From assembly GCA_964443075.1 (NCBI GenBank), contig CAYUCB010000003.1:1-64000 (forward strand): a DNA stretch of 64,000 nucleotides, in the 5' to 3' direction. The notes beneath the pieces were generated by a model, which worked only from the letters and a program-made list of their open reading frames with translations, was not told the DNA's origin and did no database searches. Origin of the DNA: DSQQ01 sp964443075. Lineage in GTDB: Bacteria; Chloroflexota; Anaerolineae; 4572-78; J111. Every line of letters starts with the position of its first letter. Within the stretch, counting starts at the first letter, position 1. Position numbers and translations under genes: made by a program. Positions 8,837 through 17,704 of the stretch are shown here, piece after piece.

Positions 8837-10009
8837 TCATTTTCTTTTCTCCCAAAGCTGGCGGTATAGTTCCGTATGGTGGGCGGCCACCGCTTCAATG
8901 GAATATAAACGCACCGACTCTTTGGCCGCCAGGGCATACTGGCAGCGACGGTCACGATCTTGCAGGGCTTCAAGTATCACGGCGGCTAAGGCCGATGGGT
9001 CGCCGGGCGGGGCTAACCAACCGGTTAGACCGGGTTGGACTAACTCCCGCGAACCGGGGATGTTGGTCGCTACGACCGGCGTTCCGGCGGCCATGCTTTC
9101 CATAATCACCGTCGGCAAGCCCTCCCATAAGGAGGCGGAGACAAACAGGTCCAGACAGCCCAGGCAAGCCTCAATGTCGCTGCGGGGGCCGGCAAAGGTG
9201 ACGTGGGCTTCAAGGCCCAGTTGACCGGCCAGGTGACGGAGTTCAGCTTTTAATGGGCCGTCGCCCATTAAAAGAAAATGAGCCTGGGGTAAATAAGCCA
9301 AAACCAACGGCGCGGCTTTAAGCAGATATTCATAGCCTTTTTGTTTGGCTAACCGGCCCACAGAGCCAATCAAAACGGCTTGAGGCGAGAGGCCTAACGC
9401 CTGTCGGGTTTCAACGCTGGCTCTGATTGGCCCGGCAAACCGTTGTAAATTAACGGCGTTGGGTAAGTAGAGCGCCTGTCGCCCCAGCCGTTGAGCCAAC
9501 CAACGGGCATCCAGGCTGTTTACCACATCGGGGCTGATGCCAATCTCCGCCTCATAGGTCAACGGGTAGATGGCCCGGGCCAATGGCCGCAGCCAGGGGC
9601 GGCGAATCCACTCACGGTTATGCAGGGTGCGAATCAGCACCGGAGTCCGGGTGAAAGCACGCAGCCAAATGGCCGGAAACTCGGCAAACTCGGAATGGAC
9701 GTGAATAATGTCTACGGGCCGGCGGGTCAGCGCCGCTAACAGGCCCCGAAAGGTAAAGGCCACATTCAACACCGAGGCCCGGCGCTGCCACCTGGCTCCG
9801 ATAATCACTTCGATGCCGGCAGCTTCAAGCCGGCACCGTTGGGTTTGTTCATAGCTTTCGCCATAATTCCATAAACCGGCCACCACCGGCTCAACCTGCT
9901 CCCGGTTAAAAGCCTGGGCTAAATCAACCACAAAGCGGGTAATCCCCCCCGATTGGCCTTCGATGGCCAGGCCGGTGGCGACCAGTAACACTCGAATGGG
10001 TTTAGTCAT
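8837..10009 (-). CDS. Glycosyltransferase family 4
   Basis: A GT-B glycosyltransferase of about 390 residues. It opens with IRVLLVATGLAIEGQSGGI, the acceptor-side glycine loop, and HVHSEFAEFPA follows. GSVGRLAKQKGYEYLL starts the donor domain and SLWEGLPTVIMESMAAGTP is the family's E-x7-E nucleotide-sugar motif. The ATG at 10009 is preferred because the alternative ATG at 10039 would place ten extra residues partly inside the inserted element C. It probably adds one residue of the surface polysaccharide. Confidence 0.9.
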   Translation of the reverse strand: MTKPIRVLLVATGLAIEGQSGGITRFVVDLAQAFNREQVEPVVAGLWNYGESYEQTQRCRLEAAGIEVIIGARWQRRASVLNVAFTFRGLLAALTRRPVDIIHVHSEFAEFPAIWLRAFTRTPVLIRTLHNREWIRRPWLRPLARAIYPLTYEAEIGISPDVVNSLDARWLAQRLGRQALYLPNAVNLQRFAGPIRASVETRQALGLSPQAVLIGSVGRLAKQKGYEYLLKAAPLVLAYLPQAHFLLMGDGPLKAELRHLAGQLGLEAHVTFAGPRSDIEACLGCLDLFVSASLWEGLPTVIMESMAAGTPVVATNIPGSRELVQPGLTGWLAPPGDPSALAAVILEALQDRDRRCQYALAAKESVRLYSIEAVAAHHTELYRQLWEKRK

Positions 10010-10027
10010 ACGCTTTATCGGGTGATA

Positions 10028-10140
10028 GTATCTTCTCAAAAAACCGGGGAATGGCCCACTTCGACAAGCTCAGTGTGCCTATCGCAAAGCATCCTGAGCC
10101 TGTCGAAGGATGCTTTTACCCCAAGTTATTGAAAAGATAC
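10028..10140. mobile_element. MITE-like element, copy C
   Basis: A 113-bp element with termini GTATCTTCTCAAAAAA and, in inverse, TTATTGAAAAGATAC, the same terminal family as A and B but with different internal arms. The interior contains the CTTCGACAAGCTCAGTG and CCTGTCGAAGGATGC stretches, themselves near-complementary. Flanks GGGTGATA and AGGTGACA match at 6 of 8 bases, consistent with an aged duplication. Copy D at 43050 is the same element in opposite orientation. Confidence 0.78.
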
Positions 10141-10142
10141 AG

Positions 10143-10175
10143 GTGACAGTCACTTGAACCAGAAGTGACTGTTAC
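10143..10175. repeat. Hairpin overlapping a stop codon
   Basis: Arms GTGACAGTCACTT (10143-10155) and AAGTGACTGTTAC (10163-10175) pair with one mismatch. The hairpin covers the stop codon of the pyruvyl transferase gene. No T-run follows, so it is not a canonical intrinsic terminator. Related GGTGACAGT/GGTGACACT stretches occur at 22293 and 52232. Confidence 0.45.
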
Positions 10176-11446
10176 TTTAAATAGTCAGCGGCGATGCGGG
10201 CGGCCATTTGGCGCGTTTGTTGGGCCAGGCGCGGTATCCTCTGGCCGAGGTGTTGGCGCACCGCCAGTCGTTCCGGCCACAATTCAGCCAGGAGAGCCAC
10301 CAATTTAGGCGGAGTCGCCTCATTAATGTCTGTGATCCAGCGCTCTAACCCGGTCATTGTCAATACACCCAGGGTTTTAAATTGATAGCCAATCGCCAGG
10401 GCCGGCACACCCTCGGTCAGGGCGAAGATGTTGGAGTGGAGGCGGGTGCCCAGAAAAAGGTCCATCAAGCCATAGCTGGCTTTCAGCAGAGGAAAGGGGG
10501 CCGCTTCATCTATCAACACCACCTGAGTAGACAGGTCGGCCAGGCGGCTGACGATTCGCCGCGCCGGTACCCGGTCATCATGGCCCGGTGAGGGGTCGCA
10601 CACCTGGGCAAAAAAAACAGCCACGCCGCCCATCTCCTGCACAAAGTAACGCACTACCGCCTCAACCGCGTCTTCATACAATGCCTGGCCGGTAAAGGTT
10701 GGCTCCTGCCGTCCCCAATCTATGACCGTTAAGCCCAGCAAGGGCCGCCCAGAGTTGAGCGGCACCCCTTTAGCGGTTAACCACGCTTTGGCCGCCGCTG
10801 GAGGGGCCGGCTCAAGCCCAAAAGCCAGGTCGGGTATTTCGACGCATAAGCGCGGGGGCAGGTCCATCTGCTGGAGCAGCCGCCGCGATAGGGGTTCGCG
10901 CACCATAATCAAGCGGGTGCGGCTTAAAGTCCAGCGGACTAAATGATGCTGCCAGCCGGCGGTAAACGGCCCGATGGTTTGGGGCAGCAAATAGACGGGT
11001 TTGCCCACCAGCCAACCGTAAAGGATGGTAAAAAGGGCATTGACCAGCCCCAGGCCATTTTTAACCCCGTATAAATACCCACCGGGGCCGCTAACCACCA
11101 AATCGGCGGAGAGGTAGGCTTGCAATAAGGCCCGCCGGGCCGGCGGCACAAAGAACAGCCAGGCCCGCCCGGTGAGGCGATACAGCCCGGCCACCCACAA
11201 AGCGGCCAACAGCAGCCCCGGCACGGCCCACCAGCGATACCGATGGGTGGTAATATCTTTAAACCAGGTGCGGAAAGAGGCCACCACTGGCTCAGGGCCG
11301 GTATGGCTGACCAGATCGTTTACCGCTAACGTAAGCTCGCTGCCCGGAAATTGCTGCTTGAGCTGGGCCAGGGTCAGGTCGGTCAAGGCGGCATCGCCGG
11401 CGTTATGGGCTGAATGACGATGAATGAGGAGAATGTGAAGAGGCAT
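10172..11446 (-). CDS. Polysaccharide pyruvyl transferase family protein
   Basis: A 424-residue member of the polysaccharide pyruvyl transferase family, which transfer pyruvate from phosphoenolpyruvate to form ketals on glycans. The N-terminus ILLIHRHSAHNAGDAALTD has the family's N-x-GD motif. SGPGGYLYG and LPQTIGPF follow, and FLGTRLHSNIFALTEGVPALAIGY is the conserved C-terminal R-H/GxP/Y signature. A hydrophobic stretch near residues 75-100 could anchor it to the membrane. The gene stands alone between element C and a divergent methyltransferase. Family is confident; pyruvylation of the product is inferred. Confidence 0.85.
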   Translation of the reverse strand: MPLHILLIHRHSAHNAGDAALTDLTLAQLKQQFPGSELTLAVNDLVSHTGPEPVVASFRTWFKDITTHRYRWWAVPGLLLAALWVAGLYRLTGRAWLFFVPPARRALLQAYLSADLVVSGPGGYLYGVKNGLGLVNALFTILYGWLVGKPVYLLPQTIGPFTAGWQHHLVRWTLSRTRLIMVREPLSRRLLQQMDLPPRLCVEIPDLAFGLEPAPPAAAKAWLTAKGVPLNSGRPLLGLTVIDWGRQEPTFTGQALYEDAVEAVVRYFVQEMGGVAVFFAQVCDPSPGHDDRVPARRIVSRLADLSTQVVLIDEAAPFPLLKASYGLMDLFLGTRLHSNIFALTEGVPALAIGYQFKTLGVLTMTGLERWITDINEATPPKLVALLAELWPERLAVRQHLGQRIPRLAQQTRQMAARIAADYLK

Positions 11447-11526
11447 TTTTGTAGATTTAGCAAAGCATTATATAGTAACCCAATTAATGTAACCAACCCA
11501 AACATTTCTTACGAGGAACAAATTCG

Positions 11527-12567
11527 ATGAATCGCACAGAAAAAGTATTACACCAGATCAACCCAAACGGCTACGGCCTTGAAATTGGCCCCAGCTATAA
11601 TCCTATAGCGCCCAAGAAAGAAGGGTATAAGGTAGATATTATTGACCATTTGAACCGGGAGGATTTGATCGCTAAATATAAAGTTCATCCGGTCAATGTT
11701 GAAAATATTGAAGAAGTTGATTTTGTGTGGCACGGGGAAAGCTATTCGGAATTAACCGGGAAGAATAAGCATTACGATTGGATTATTGCTTCACACGTGA
11801 TTGAGCATACCCCGGACTTAATCGGCTTTCTCAATGATTGCGACACTATTCTGAAAGATGACGGCGTGATTTCTCTGGCGATACCGGATAAACGCTATTG
11901 TTTTGATCATTACCGGCCCATTTCTGGAATTTCAAAAATCATTGATAACCATCTTCAGAAAAAAAAGACATCTACCCCTGGTACGGTCCTGGAACATCTT
12001 CTAAATCTTGTCTTAAAAACAGGCCATATTTGTTGGAACTCCAGCATAACCGGAGATTTTAGCTTTGGCCATTCATTAGAGGAGGCGCTTCACGTAATGA
12101 ATGTGGCGCTCAGTGAAACAGAATATGTAGATGCTCATGCCTGGTGCTTTGTGCCCCACTCTTTTAGGCTGATGATCCATGACCTCTTTTGTCTGGGCTT
12201 TATCTCTTTTCAAGAGGTAAACTTTTTCCCCACAGAAGGCTGTGAATTTTATGTAACCATCAGTCGAAACGGCCAGGGTATCGGTAAATCGCGGTTAGAA
12301 ATGCTGGAAATTATAGAAGCTGAAATAAAAGAGGAGATGGCTGATGCTAAGAGCCGTTTGGCCAGTTTGAAAGCCGACCTGAACCAACGCGATAGCCGCA
12401 TGACTAACCTGGAACGGATCATCACCGAGCAGCAGCAGCACTCGGCTGAGTTGCAAGCCCAGCTACAGTCAGCCCAAAACCAAATTGAGACAATGAGCCG
12501 TACCCGCGGCTGGCGGGCTTTGCAAACCTGGTGGCGTTTAAAAAGCCGGTTTATGCCTAAAGCGTAG
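11527..12567 (+). CDS. SAM-dependent methyltransferase with C-terminal coiled coil
   Basis: A 346-residue protein. Residues 1-250 form a methyltransferase domain (LEIGPSYNPIAPKKEGYKV near the start, DWIIASHVIEHTPDLIGF, then LKDDGVISLAIPDKRY). Residues 255-330 form a strongly charged heptad-rich coiled coil (KEEMADAKSRL through LQSAQNQIETMSRTRGW) ending in a basic tail. This layout recurs in polysaccharide clusters, where the coiled coil probably mediates oligomerisation or sets glycan length. GAGGA precedes the ATG. More AT-rich than its neighbours. It is transcribed opposite to the flanking minus-strand genes. Substrate unknown. Confidence 0.8.
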   Translation: MNRTEKVLHQINPNGYGLEIGPSYNPIAPKKEGYKVDIIDHLNREDLIAKYKVHPVNVENIEEVDFVWHGESYSELTGKNKHYDWIIASHVIEHTPDLIGFLNDCDTILKDDGVISLAIPDKRYCFDHYRPISGISKIIDNHLQKKKTSTPGTVLEHLLNLVLKTGHICWNSSITGDFSFGHSLEEALHVMNVALSETEYVDAHAWCFVPHSFRLMIHDLFCLGFISFQEVNFFPTEGCEFYVTISRNGQGIGKSRLEMLEIIEAEIKEEMADAKSRLASLKADLNQRDSRMTNLERIITEQQQHSAELQAQLQSAQNQIETMSRTRGWRALQTWWRLKSRFMPKA

Positions 12568-12585
12568 CAAGTTTTGGTTGGATAT

Positions 12586-13395
12586 TTACTTAAAAATTAT
12601 AGGAGCATAGTAAAGTCGTGACGCCGGGAATCTAAAGGCGCGATAGGTCATAGCCGGTGAGGTCAGAATCGCCTCAAACACAATCGAGCCGTTGGGCGTC
12701 ACTTCTCTGATAACGCCGGGTACGGCAAAATTAATCAAGGTATTGCCGTTGGGTAAGCGTTGAACATTGCCGCAACAAAAACTCCAGGGGCCGGTATATT
12801 CCCAGGTGCGGGTAATCAGGTGGGCGGCTTCGTCCAAATCGTACTCCACCGCCCACGAGTAGCCCCGAACCGGAGTGCCATTGTCAAAAAGGGTGATATG
12901 CCCATTGGGCAACCGCCGGATATCGTGTTGTAAGGCAAAACCGGTATCATTGGTAAAGGTAAAATCGTTAGCCACGCCCCCTAACCGCCACATCACCTGA
13001 CCGGTTTGCCTGTTGATTTTGGTAATGCTATCAAAATGACGGCTGGAGACCAGAATATTGCCGTCGTGGTCATATTTCAGGGCGTTGCAATGGTCGTAAT
13101 CAATGGTATCGGCGGTGAGGGCTTGGTTGGTATGGGTAATGGGCGTATGATCCCACGAATCCCACTGCCAGGTTAAATTATTGTTCTGGTCCACCTCTTG
13201 AATCAGGCAACTGGTCACGGTAGCGGTGGGCACCCCGCCGGGGACAATGGCGCTCATATCAAACTGAAATTGGCGGTAAATTATGAATAAATAATGCTGA
13301 CCATCGGCTGAAAGTTGGAGGTCATGCACGTCGGCCTGTGGATAGCCAACCGGGTTGATCTCTTTAACTACTCCTTTCCAAGGATTAAATTCCAC
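12586..13395 (-). CDS. Arylsulfotransferase-like beta-propeller, C-terminal part
   Basis: A 269-residue fragment resembling the arylsulfotransferase/ASST-like beta-propeller family. ADVHDLQLSADG, DYDHCNALKYDHDGNILVSSR, GQVMWRLGG and LQHDIRRLPNGHITLFDNG are propeller blades with the family's conserved His residues. It starts at a GTG without a signal peptide. The preceding ORF carries the secretion signal and an N-terminal propeller-like strand, so the two probably form one gene separated by a frameshift between about 13408 and 13433. It may act in the periplasm or outside the cell. Enzyme activity is not assured. Confidence 0.6.
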   Translation of the reverse strand: MEFNPWKGVVKEINPVGYPQADVHDLQLSADGQHYLFIIYRQFQFDMSAIVPGGVPTATVTSCLIQEVDQNNNLTWQWDSWDHTPITHTNQALTADTIDYDHCNALKYDHDGNILVSSRHFDSITKINRQTGQVMWRLGGVANDFTFTNDTGFALQHDIRRLPNGHITLFDNGTPVRGYSWAVEYDLDEAAHLITRTWEYTGPWSFCCGNVQRLPNGNTLINFAVPGVIREVTPNGSIVFEAILTSPAMTYRAFRFPASRLYYAPIIFK

Positions 13396-13405
13396 AAACC
13401 TTGTC

Positions 13406-13918
13406 TCAGGCGAGATGACTATCGTTACTACCTATAGGAGTTATTGTTCCCAAAGACACTACATATAGTATCAAAAGTCTATTTGTGCCAAGGTTCGTTT
13501 GTTGAATTTGATGTTTGGATCGGAGTATGCGGTAAAAATTATCCATTAAAATAAATTTACCGGCGTCGAAATAACTATACAGCCCGTTCGTAATCACCTT
13601 GAAATCAAACAAGCCTCCCGTACTATTTCTTTCGAATACACGATGGCCGTTATTATCGAGGATAATTAATTGCGGTTGAATGTTGCTGTTGGTGAAACTG
13701 AAAGCGAAAGGGGCCAGAAAAAGTTCGCCGGGGGCAGTTTGATCGGTAGACAGAGTGATTTGGATGCCGGCTGGCACCGGGTCTGCCATAGGCGTGATTT
13801 TGACATGGGCTGACGCCGATTCGCCGGTAAGGGCAAAGTCAAGATCAACCGGTTCCTGAGCGAAAGCAGGCTTGGCCCAAAATAAAATAAAGATAGCCGC
13901 AATAATCAAATTTCTCAT
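13406..13918 (-). CDS. Arylsulfotransferase-like N-terminal part with signal peptide
   Basis: A 170-residue product. The ATG at 13918 is preferred because GGGAG lies 7 nt upstream and the protein then starts with a clear signal peptide (basic MR, hydrophobic LIIAAIFILFW, cleavage after AFA). PQLIILDNNGHRVFERN resembles the first blade of ASST-like propellers. The reading frame ends 11 bp before the start of the propeller ORF, which is in another frame. Either the pair is a recently frameshifted gene or a sequencing error is present. It follows the large membrane protein gene by 19 bp. Confidence 0.55.
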   Translation of the reverse strand: MRNLIIAAIFILFWAKPAFAQEPVDLDFALTGESASAHVKITPMADPVPAGIQITLSTDQTAPGELFLAPFAFSFTNSNIQPQLIILDNNGHRVFERNSTGGLFDFKVITNGLYSYFDAGKFILMDNFYRILRSKHQIQQTNLGTNRLLILYVVSLGTITPIGSNDSHLA

Positions 13919-13937
13919 TTTTTCTCCCATAAGGCTA

Positions 13938-16385
13938 TCACTTAACCTGAGTGGCCTCAAGCCGAAATATCCTCACCCCATCCTGAGCATAGACTAACTC
14001 AAATAAGGGCGTGTTGGCAAACCAGGCCGGGTCTGGCGGTGTTTCGTCCCCTTGCCACACCCGGCCGCGCTGCTGGCCCAGGTAAATATAGGTTAAATTG
14101 CGGGCTAACATCCGTTTAGCCAATTCTGGCAGCGCTAAGCCGGGTTCATGCACCGCTTTATAAATCTCCTGGTTTTGTTGCCGGTACGCAGCGGTCACAT
14201 AAACCATGGGGGGGGCGGTATTTTGCCGCCCGGTTAAGAGAGGTATCCACCAGCCGGCGTCGGTGCCGGCCACAACGCCGCCGCCATAGGCTAACTCGCT
14301 ATTGACTAAAAAGGTGGCCTCTTCAGGGGTATGGGTTTTGATCCAGACCATAGCCCGTAAATCGGGCGGCGTTACCAACATGCCGGTGGGGTCGAGGAGT
14401 TTTGCTTGCTGCGTAGCCTCCCACAGGGCTAACCCCAGGATCACCGCCAGGATAGCCCAGCCGCTCTCCGGCCTGAAGCGAGTTACCCCCCGGATGGCTT
14501 CGCCCACCGCAAAGCCGGCCAGAACCGCAAAAATCAGGTAAGCGCCAATGTAGATAGCAAAATTGGTAATCATCCCCGCGCCGGGCAGCCCCAGCCAATG
14601 CGGGTTGGTGATGAGCAGCATCAGGCCCCACATGCCCCCCAGAGCGGCGATACCCGCTTTTTGCCGCCAGACGCCCCAGGCTAAACCGGCCCAGGCCAGC
14701 ACAAGCACACTATAAGGTAAAAAATTTTCTAACTGCCAGGGCGCATTTTGGGTCTCACGAACGTAGTCGTTATTCATGCCGGCTTGCCCAACGGCGACTT
14801 GTACCGCCCAGACTTTGCTCCCTAACAGCTCATACAGGTGGGGCAAAGATAAAATCGCCGCCCCTATGCCCACCCCCGCCAACCGCTTCAGGTCTTCGGC
14901 CAGCGTGGCATAACTCCATTTGGCTTGATACCAGCGGATCAACACCAACGGCGCGATAAAACAAGGATAAAATGTCACCACCCGGTAATGAGTTAAAAAT
15001 AAAGCGGTTAGCAGCCCCGCATTCAACCCAATTAAGCGCCAACTGCGTTGGGGCTGCGTTAAAAGCAACCATGAGGCGACCATGAGCACCGGTAAAATAA
15101 CCTGCCCGGCTAACTGGGTGTACCGCCCCCAGTTAACGTAATACATCGGAAAGCGAAAGATCAAGCCAGTCAGCAGGGCCGCCACAACTCCCACCCAGGC
15201 GTTACCCCCAAAACGCCGACCCATCAAGTAGGCCATTAATACGGCCAAAGCATTTAACACCTGGCCCAGATAAAGCACACTTTTAACTACCGGGATGCCG
15301 GTCAACCAATGAAAAAAGGCGGCCATAGCGTGAAACCCATAATGGTAATTAATCCCTTGAGAAGGTACATACGGCTCCCAATTGAGAGGGAGTTTACCAT
15401 TAGTCACAATAAGCTGGCTTAACATGGTGTGATGATAGGAGTCGCCCCACAAGGGCACTTCAACGCCATCAATCACCATCCACCGCACCAGAGCGGACAA
15501 GAAAAAGACCAGGCCAAACGCGCTTACCGCCGGTTCTTTAAGCCAACCGTCTACCGCTGGCCTAACCTTAAAACTTGCGACTCGTCCCCGCTGCCATAAT
15601 TTTACCGCTAAACCTAACCCTAAAACGGCCAAAATAGCCCAAACCAGAACAGGGTTGAGGCTGACGGGGGTATAACTCAAGCCATAAATCATCAAGGGAT
15701 AAAGGCTCAGGCTGACGCCCGTTATCATCGCTATTAACTCTATCGGGTCTAATTCATAGCGAGGCATCCACCAAACCCAGATAAAACCGCCCGGCACCAG
15801 TAGAAAAATTGCCATGATAAAGAGACTGGGCAAGCCCTCCAGCACCCGCTGCCCCAAATTGAGCAATACGGTGGGGCGATGATAGCTGAGGTAAAAATCC
15901 AGTTGATAGTCTATGGGTGAATGGTTAAGGTAAGTTGAGCCATTCACATAGCCCGTCAGAGGGCCGGCATAGAGACTTAGGGCTGTCTCCGGGGTGGCTG
16001 CGTTTGACTCCAGGGTTACGTAATAATCCTGCCCCTGCGAAGCGGCCAGCGGCTCGAATTGAAAGGCTAAAACGCCTCCCTCAAGCCGCGTTGTGGGCGA
16101 CGTAACCGCCTGACGCAGCACAGTTTGAGCGCCGGGTGCGGCATATAACCGTAAGGTAACCGGCTGGTCGGTTACAGCCGGCAAAGAAACCCTAACACCT
16201 ACCTCTTGCAGCCCGGCATAAGCCGATCTGAAGGTTTGGCCCAGCGTTACACCCGTAGTTAAGGGTTGTTCCAAAAGCAAGCTAGGCTGCTGCGCCGGAA
16301 CGGACTCCGCCCACTCGCCGGGCCACAGTCCCCCGGCTAAAGCGGCCAGGGCCAGCAAAATAATCACTGTAGCCAAGATCTTCAT
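13938..16385 (-). CDS. Large polytopic membrane protein, GT-C-like
   Basis: An 815-residue protein. After one N-terminal membrane segment there is an extracytoplasmic beta-rich domain (about residues 35-165), then about a dozen membrane segments. The loop VPLWGDSYHHTMLSQL followed by the segment GINYHYGFHAMAAFFHWLTG matches the acidic first loop of GT-C glycosyltransferases, and the soluble C-terminus (about 700-815) contains AYGGGVVAGTDAGWWIPLL. It is directly adjacent to the GT2 gene, which may supply a polyprenyl-phosphate sugar for this enzyme. The GT-C assignment is inferred from topology. Confidence 0.65.
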   Translation of the reverse strand: MKILATVIILLALAALAGGLWPGEWAESVPAQQPSLLLEQPLTTGVTLGQTFRSAYAGLQEVGVRVSLPAVTDQPVTLRLYAAPGAQTVLRQAVTSPTTRLEGGVLAFQFEPLAASQGQDYYVTLESNAATPETALSLYAGPLTGYVNGSTYLNHSPIDYQLDFYLSYHRPTVLLNLGQRVLEGLPSLFIMAIFLLVPGGFIWVWWMPRYELDPIELIAMITGVSLSLYPLMIYGLSYTPVSLNPVLVWAILAVLGLGLAVKLWQRGRVASFKVRPAVDGWLKEPAVSAFGLVFFLSALVRWMVIDGVEVPLWGDSYHHTMLSQLIVTNGKLPLNWEPYVPSQGINYHYGFHAMAAFFHWLTGIPVVKSVLYLGQVLNALAVLMAYLMGRRFGGNAWVGVVAALLTGLIFRFPMYYVNWGRYTQLAGQVILPVLMVASWLLLTQPQRSWRLIGLNAGLLTALFLTHYRVVTFYPCFIAPLVLIRWYQAKWSYATLAEDLKRLAGVGIGAAILSLPHLYELLGSKVWAVQVAVGQAGMNNDYVRETQNAPWQLENFLPYSVLVLAWAGLAWGVWRQKAGIAALGGMWGLMLLITNPHWLGLPGAGMITNFAIYIGAYLIFAVLAGFAVGEAIRGVTRFRPESGWAILAVILGLALWEATQQAKLLDPTGMLVTPPDLRAMVWIKTHTPEEATFLVNSELAYGGGVVAGTDAGWWIPLLTGRQNTAPPMVYVTAAYRQQNQEIYKAVHEPGLALPELAKRMLARNLTYIYLGQQRGRVWQGDETPPDPAWFANTPLFELVYAQDGVRIFRLEATQVK

Positions 16386-17363
16386 TTAGCCGCCTAACCG
16401 ATCTGGGTTTCTGAAAGACTCGCTTAAAGTAACCAGCTTCATGTAATATAAATTTTCTTCAAGCAAACGGCGATTGATGGCGACCATTTCAGCCAAAATA
16501 CCAAAGAGAAAGATGAGAAAACCCAAGATGAGCAAAACCCCACCAATCACCACCGATTGAACGTTCCGCCCTACGCCACTTTGGTAGGTTAGGTAAAAGT
16601 AAAGAAACCTTAAGATTAGCCCCGAACCAACTAAAATAAAGGGGAGGCTAAGGTAAAAAAAGGTACGCAGCGGTTCATACAACACATACAAGCGAAGAAT
16701 AGCGGCCCCGGTGCGCCGAATATAGCCCCAGGTACTTTGAGCCAACCGGGATTCTCTGGTTTTTGGCCCGGTGGTGATGGGCACATAGGCAATCGCCAAC
16801 CGCTTCTTGCGGGCTTGAATAATGGTATCCAGAGTGTAGGTATAATCGGTCAAAACATTAAGCCGCAGCGCCGCCTCGCGAGAGAAAGCCCGAAACCCGC
16901 AAGGCGCATCGGGCACGCGGGTATCTGAGGCCAGACGCACTACCCAACTGCCGAGCCACTGGAGCATTTTTTTGGTTCGTGAGAAATGGGTAATCGTTTG
17001 GACTTGACGATCAGCAATAACGATATCGGCCTGCCCCCGCAAAATGGGTTCAATCAGACGGGGAATATCCCCACCGGGATATTGATTATCGGCATCGGTG
17101 TTAACGATGATATCGGCTCCCAATTTAAGACAGGCGTTCAGGCCATTTTGAAAACCTGTAGCTAACCCTTTATGGCCGATATGGCGGATAATATAATCCA
17201 CCCCCAGTTGTTGGGCAACCGCAGCCGTGTTATCTGTGGAGCCATCATCAATGATAAGAATCTCGACCCGGTCAATGCCCGGAATCTGGCGGGGAATATC
17301 AGCCAATGTTTGGGGTAGGGTAAATTCTTCGTTGAAGCAGGGTATTTGAATAATGAGTTTCAT
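16386..17363 (-). CDS. GT2 glycosyltransferase, polyprenyl-phosphate sugar synthase type
   Basis: A 325-residue GT-A enzyme. IIQIPCFNEEFTLPQTL is the N-terminal strand, ILIIDDGSTDNTAA is the nucleotide motif, and VNTDADNQYPGGDI is the metal-binding DxD region. The segment RVPDAPCGFRAFSREAA is typical of dolichol-phosphate-mannose synthase-like proteins. Two C-terminal hydrophobic segments (about 230-255 and 268-290) anchor it in the membrane. Its stop directly abuts the start of the GT-C-like protein, so the pair probably makes and then uses a lipid-linked sugar. No clear Shine-Dalgarno sequence is seen. Confidence 0.88.
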   Translation of the reverse strand: MKLIIQIPCFNEEFTLPQTLADIPRQIPGIDRVEILIIDDGSTDNTAAVAQQLGVDYIIRHIGHKGLATGFQNGLNACLKLGADIIVNTDADNQYPGGDIPRLIEPILRGQADIVIADRQVQTITHFSRTKKMLQWLGSWVVRLASDTRVPDAPCGFRAFSREAALRLNVLTDYTYTLDTIIQARKKRLAIAYVPITTGPKTRESRLAQSTWGYIRRTGAAILRLYVLYEPLRTFFYLSLPFILVGSGLILRFLYFYLTYQSGVGRNVQSVVIGGVLLILGFLIFLFGILAEMVAINRRLLEENLYYMKLVTLSESFRNPDRLGG

Positions 17364-17392
17364 CGCTTAATGCGTTGGATATAAATAGAACC

Positions 17393-17422
17393 AAAAAAGC
17401 CAGCCGTTCGGCTGGCTTTTTT
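17393..17422. terminator. Strong bidirectional intrinsic terminator
   Basis: A perfect inverted repeat: an A-tract (17393-17398), GCCAGCC, loop GTTC, GGCTGGC and six T (17417-17422). It lies downstream of the nrdJ-DUF2283 unit and upstream of the glycan genes, on the strand they share, so it separates the two transcription units. Confidence 0.9.
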
Positions 17423-17445
17423 GATTTCATTATTTATTATTTAAT

Positions 17446-17482
17446 ACTCACTGTACCTCACTCGTAACACTTCTTGCAGCCC
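17446..17482. repeat. Duplicated 3' end of nrdJ
   Basis: This stretch matches 17710-17746, the last codons of nrdJ, almost base for base (ACTCACTGTAC, then CACTCGTAACACTTCTTGCA) except for a small indel and substitution. Read on the minus strand it gives GCKKCYE and then a stop. The two copies flank the DUF2283 gene, which suggests that the small gene arrived by an event that duplicated about 37 bp of the nrdJ tail. Confidence 0.75.
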
Positions 17483-17698
17483 TCACGGCTTCGCAGCCGC
17501 TGGAACCATTTGATACTCAATTTGCGTAGGCACTCCAACCCGCTGCGAAGCGTCAAGGATTTCTAACGAAACCAGATTCCCGGAGGCATCGTAATCCAGG
17601 ATAACTCCAGGCTTATCCTCATCACTCTCTAATACCGGTGTGTCGGTAAAGATAACCGTTAAAGTATCTGTTTCACTGTCGTAGATTACTTTCATCAT
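17483..17698 (-). CDS. DUF2283 family small protein
   Basis: A 71-residue protein matching DUF2283 (VIYDSETDTLTVIFTD, then PGVILDYDASGNLVSLEILDAS), a small all-beta domain often found in or near toxin-antitoxin-like pairs. It begins with two Met codons, 6 bp after the nrdJ stop, and is flanked by two copies of the nrdJ 3' end. Its stop TGA lies at the edge of the second copy. No partner toxin is adjacent. Function unknown. Confidence 0.75.
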   Translation of the reverse strand: MMKVIYDSETDTLTVIFTDTPVLESDEDKPGVILDYDASGNLVSLEILDASQRVGVPTQIEYQMVPAAAKP

Positions 17699-17704
17699 TC
17701 ATCT

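Noticed and set aside
8749..9105. Plus-strand open frame opposite the GT4 gene
   Set aside because: It is antisense to a well-supported glycosyltransferase and has no recognisable protein features.
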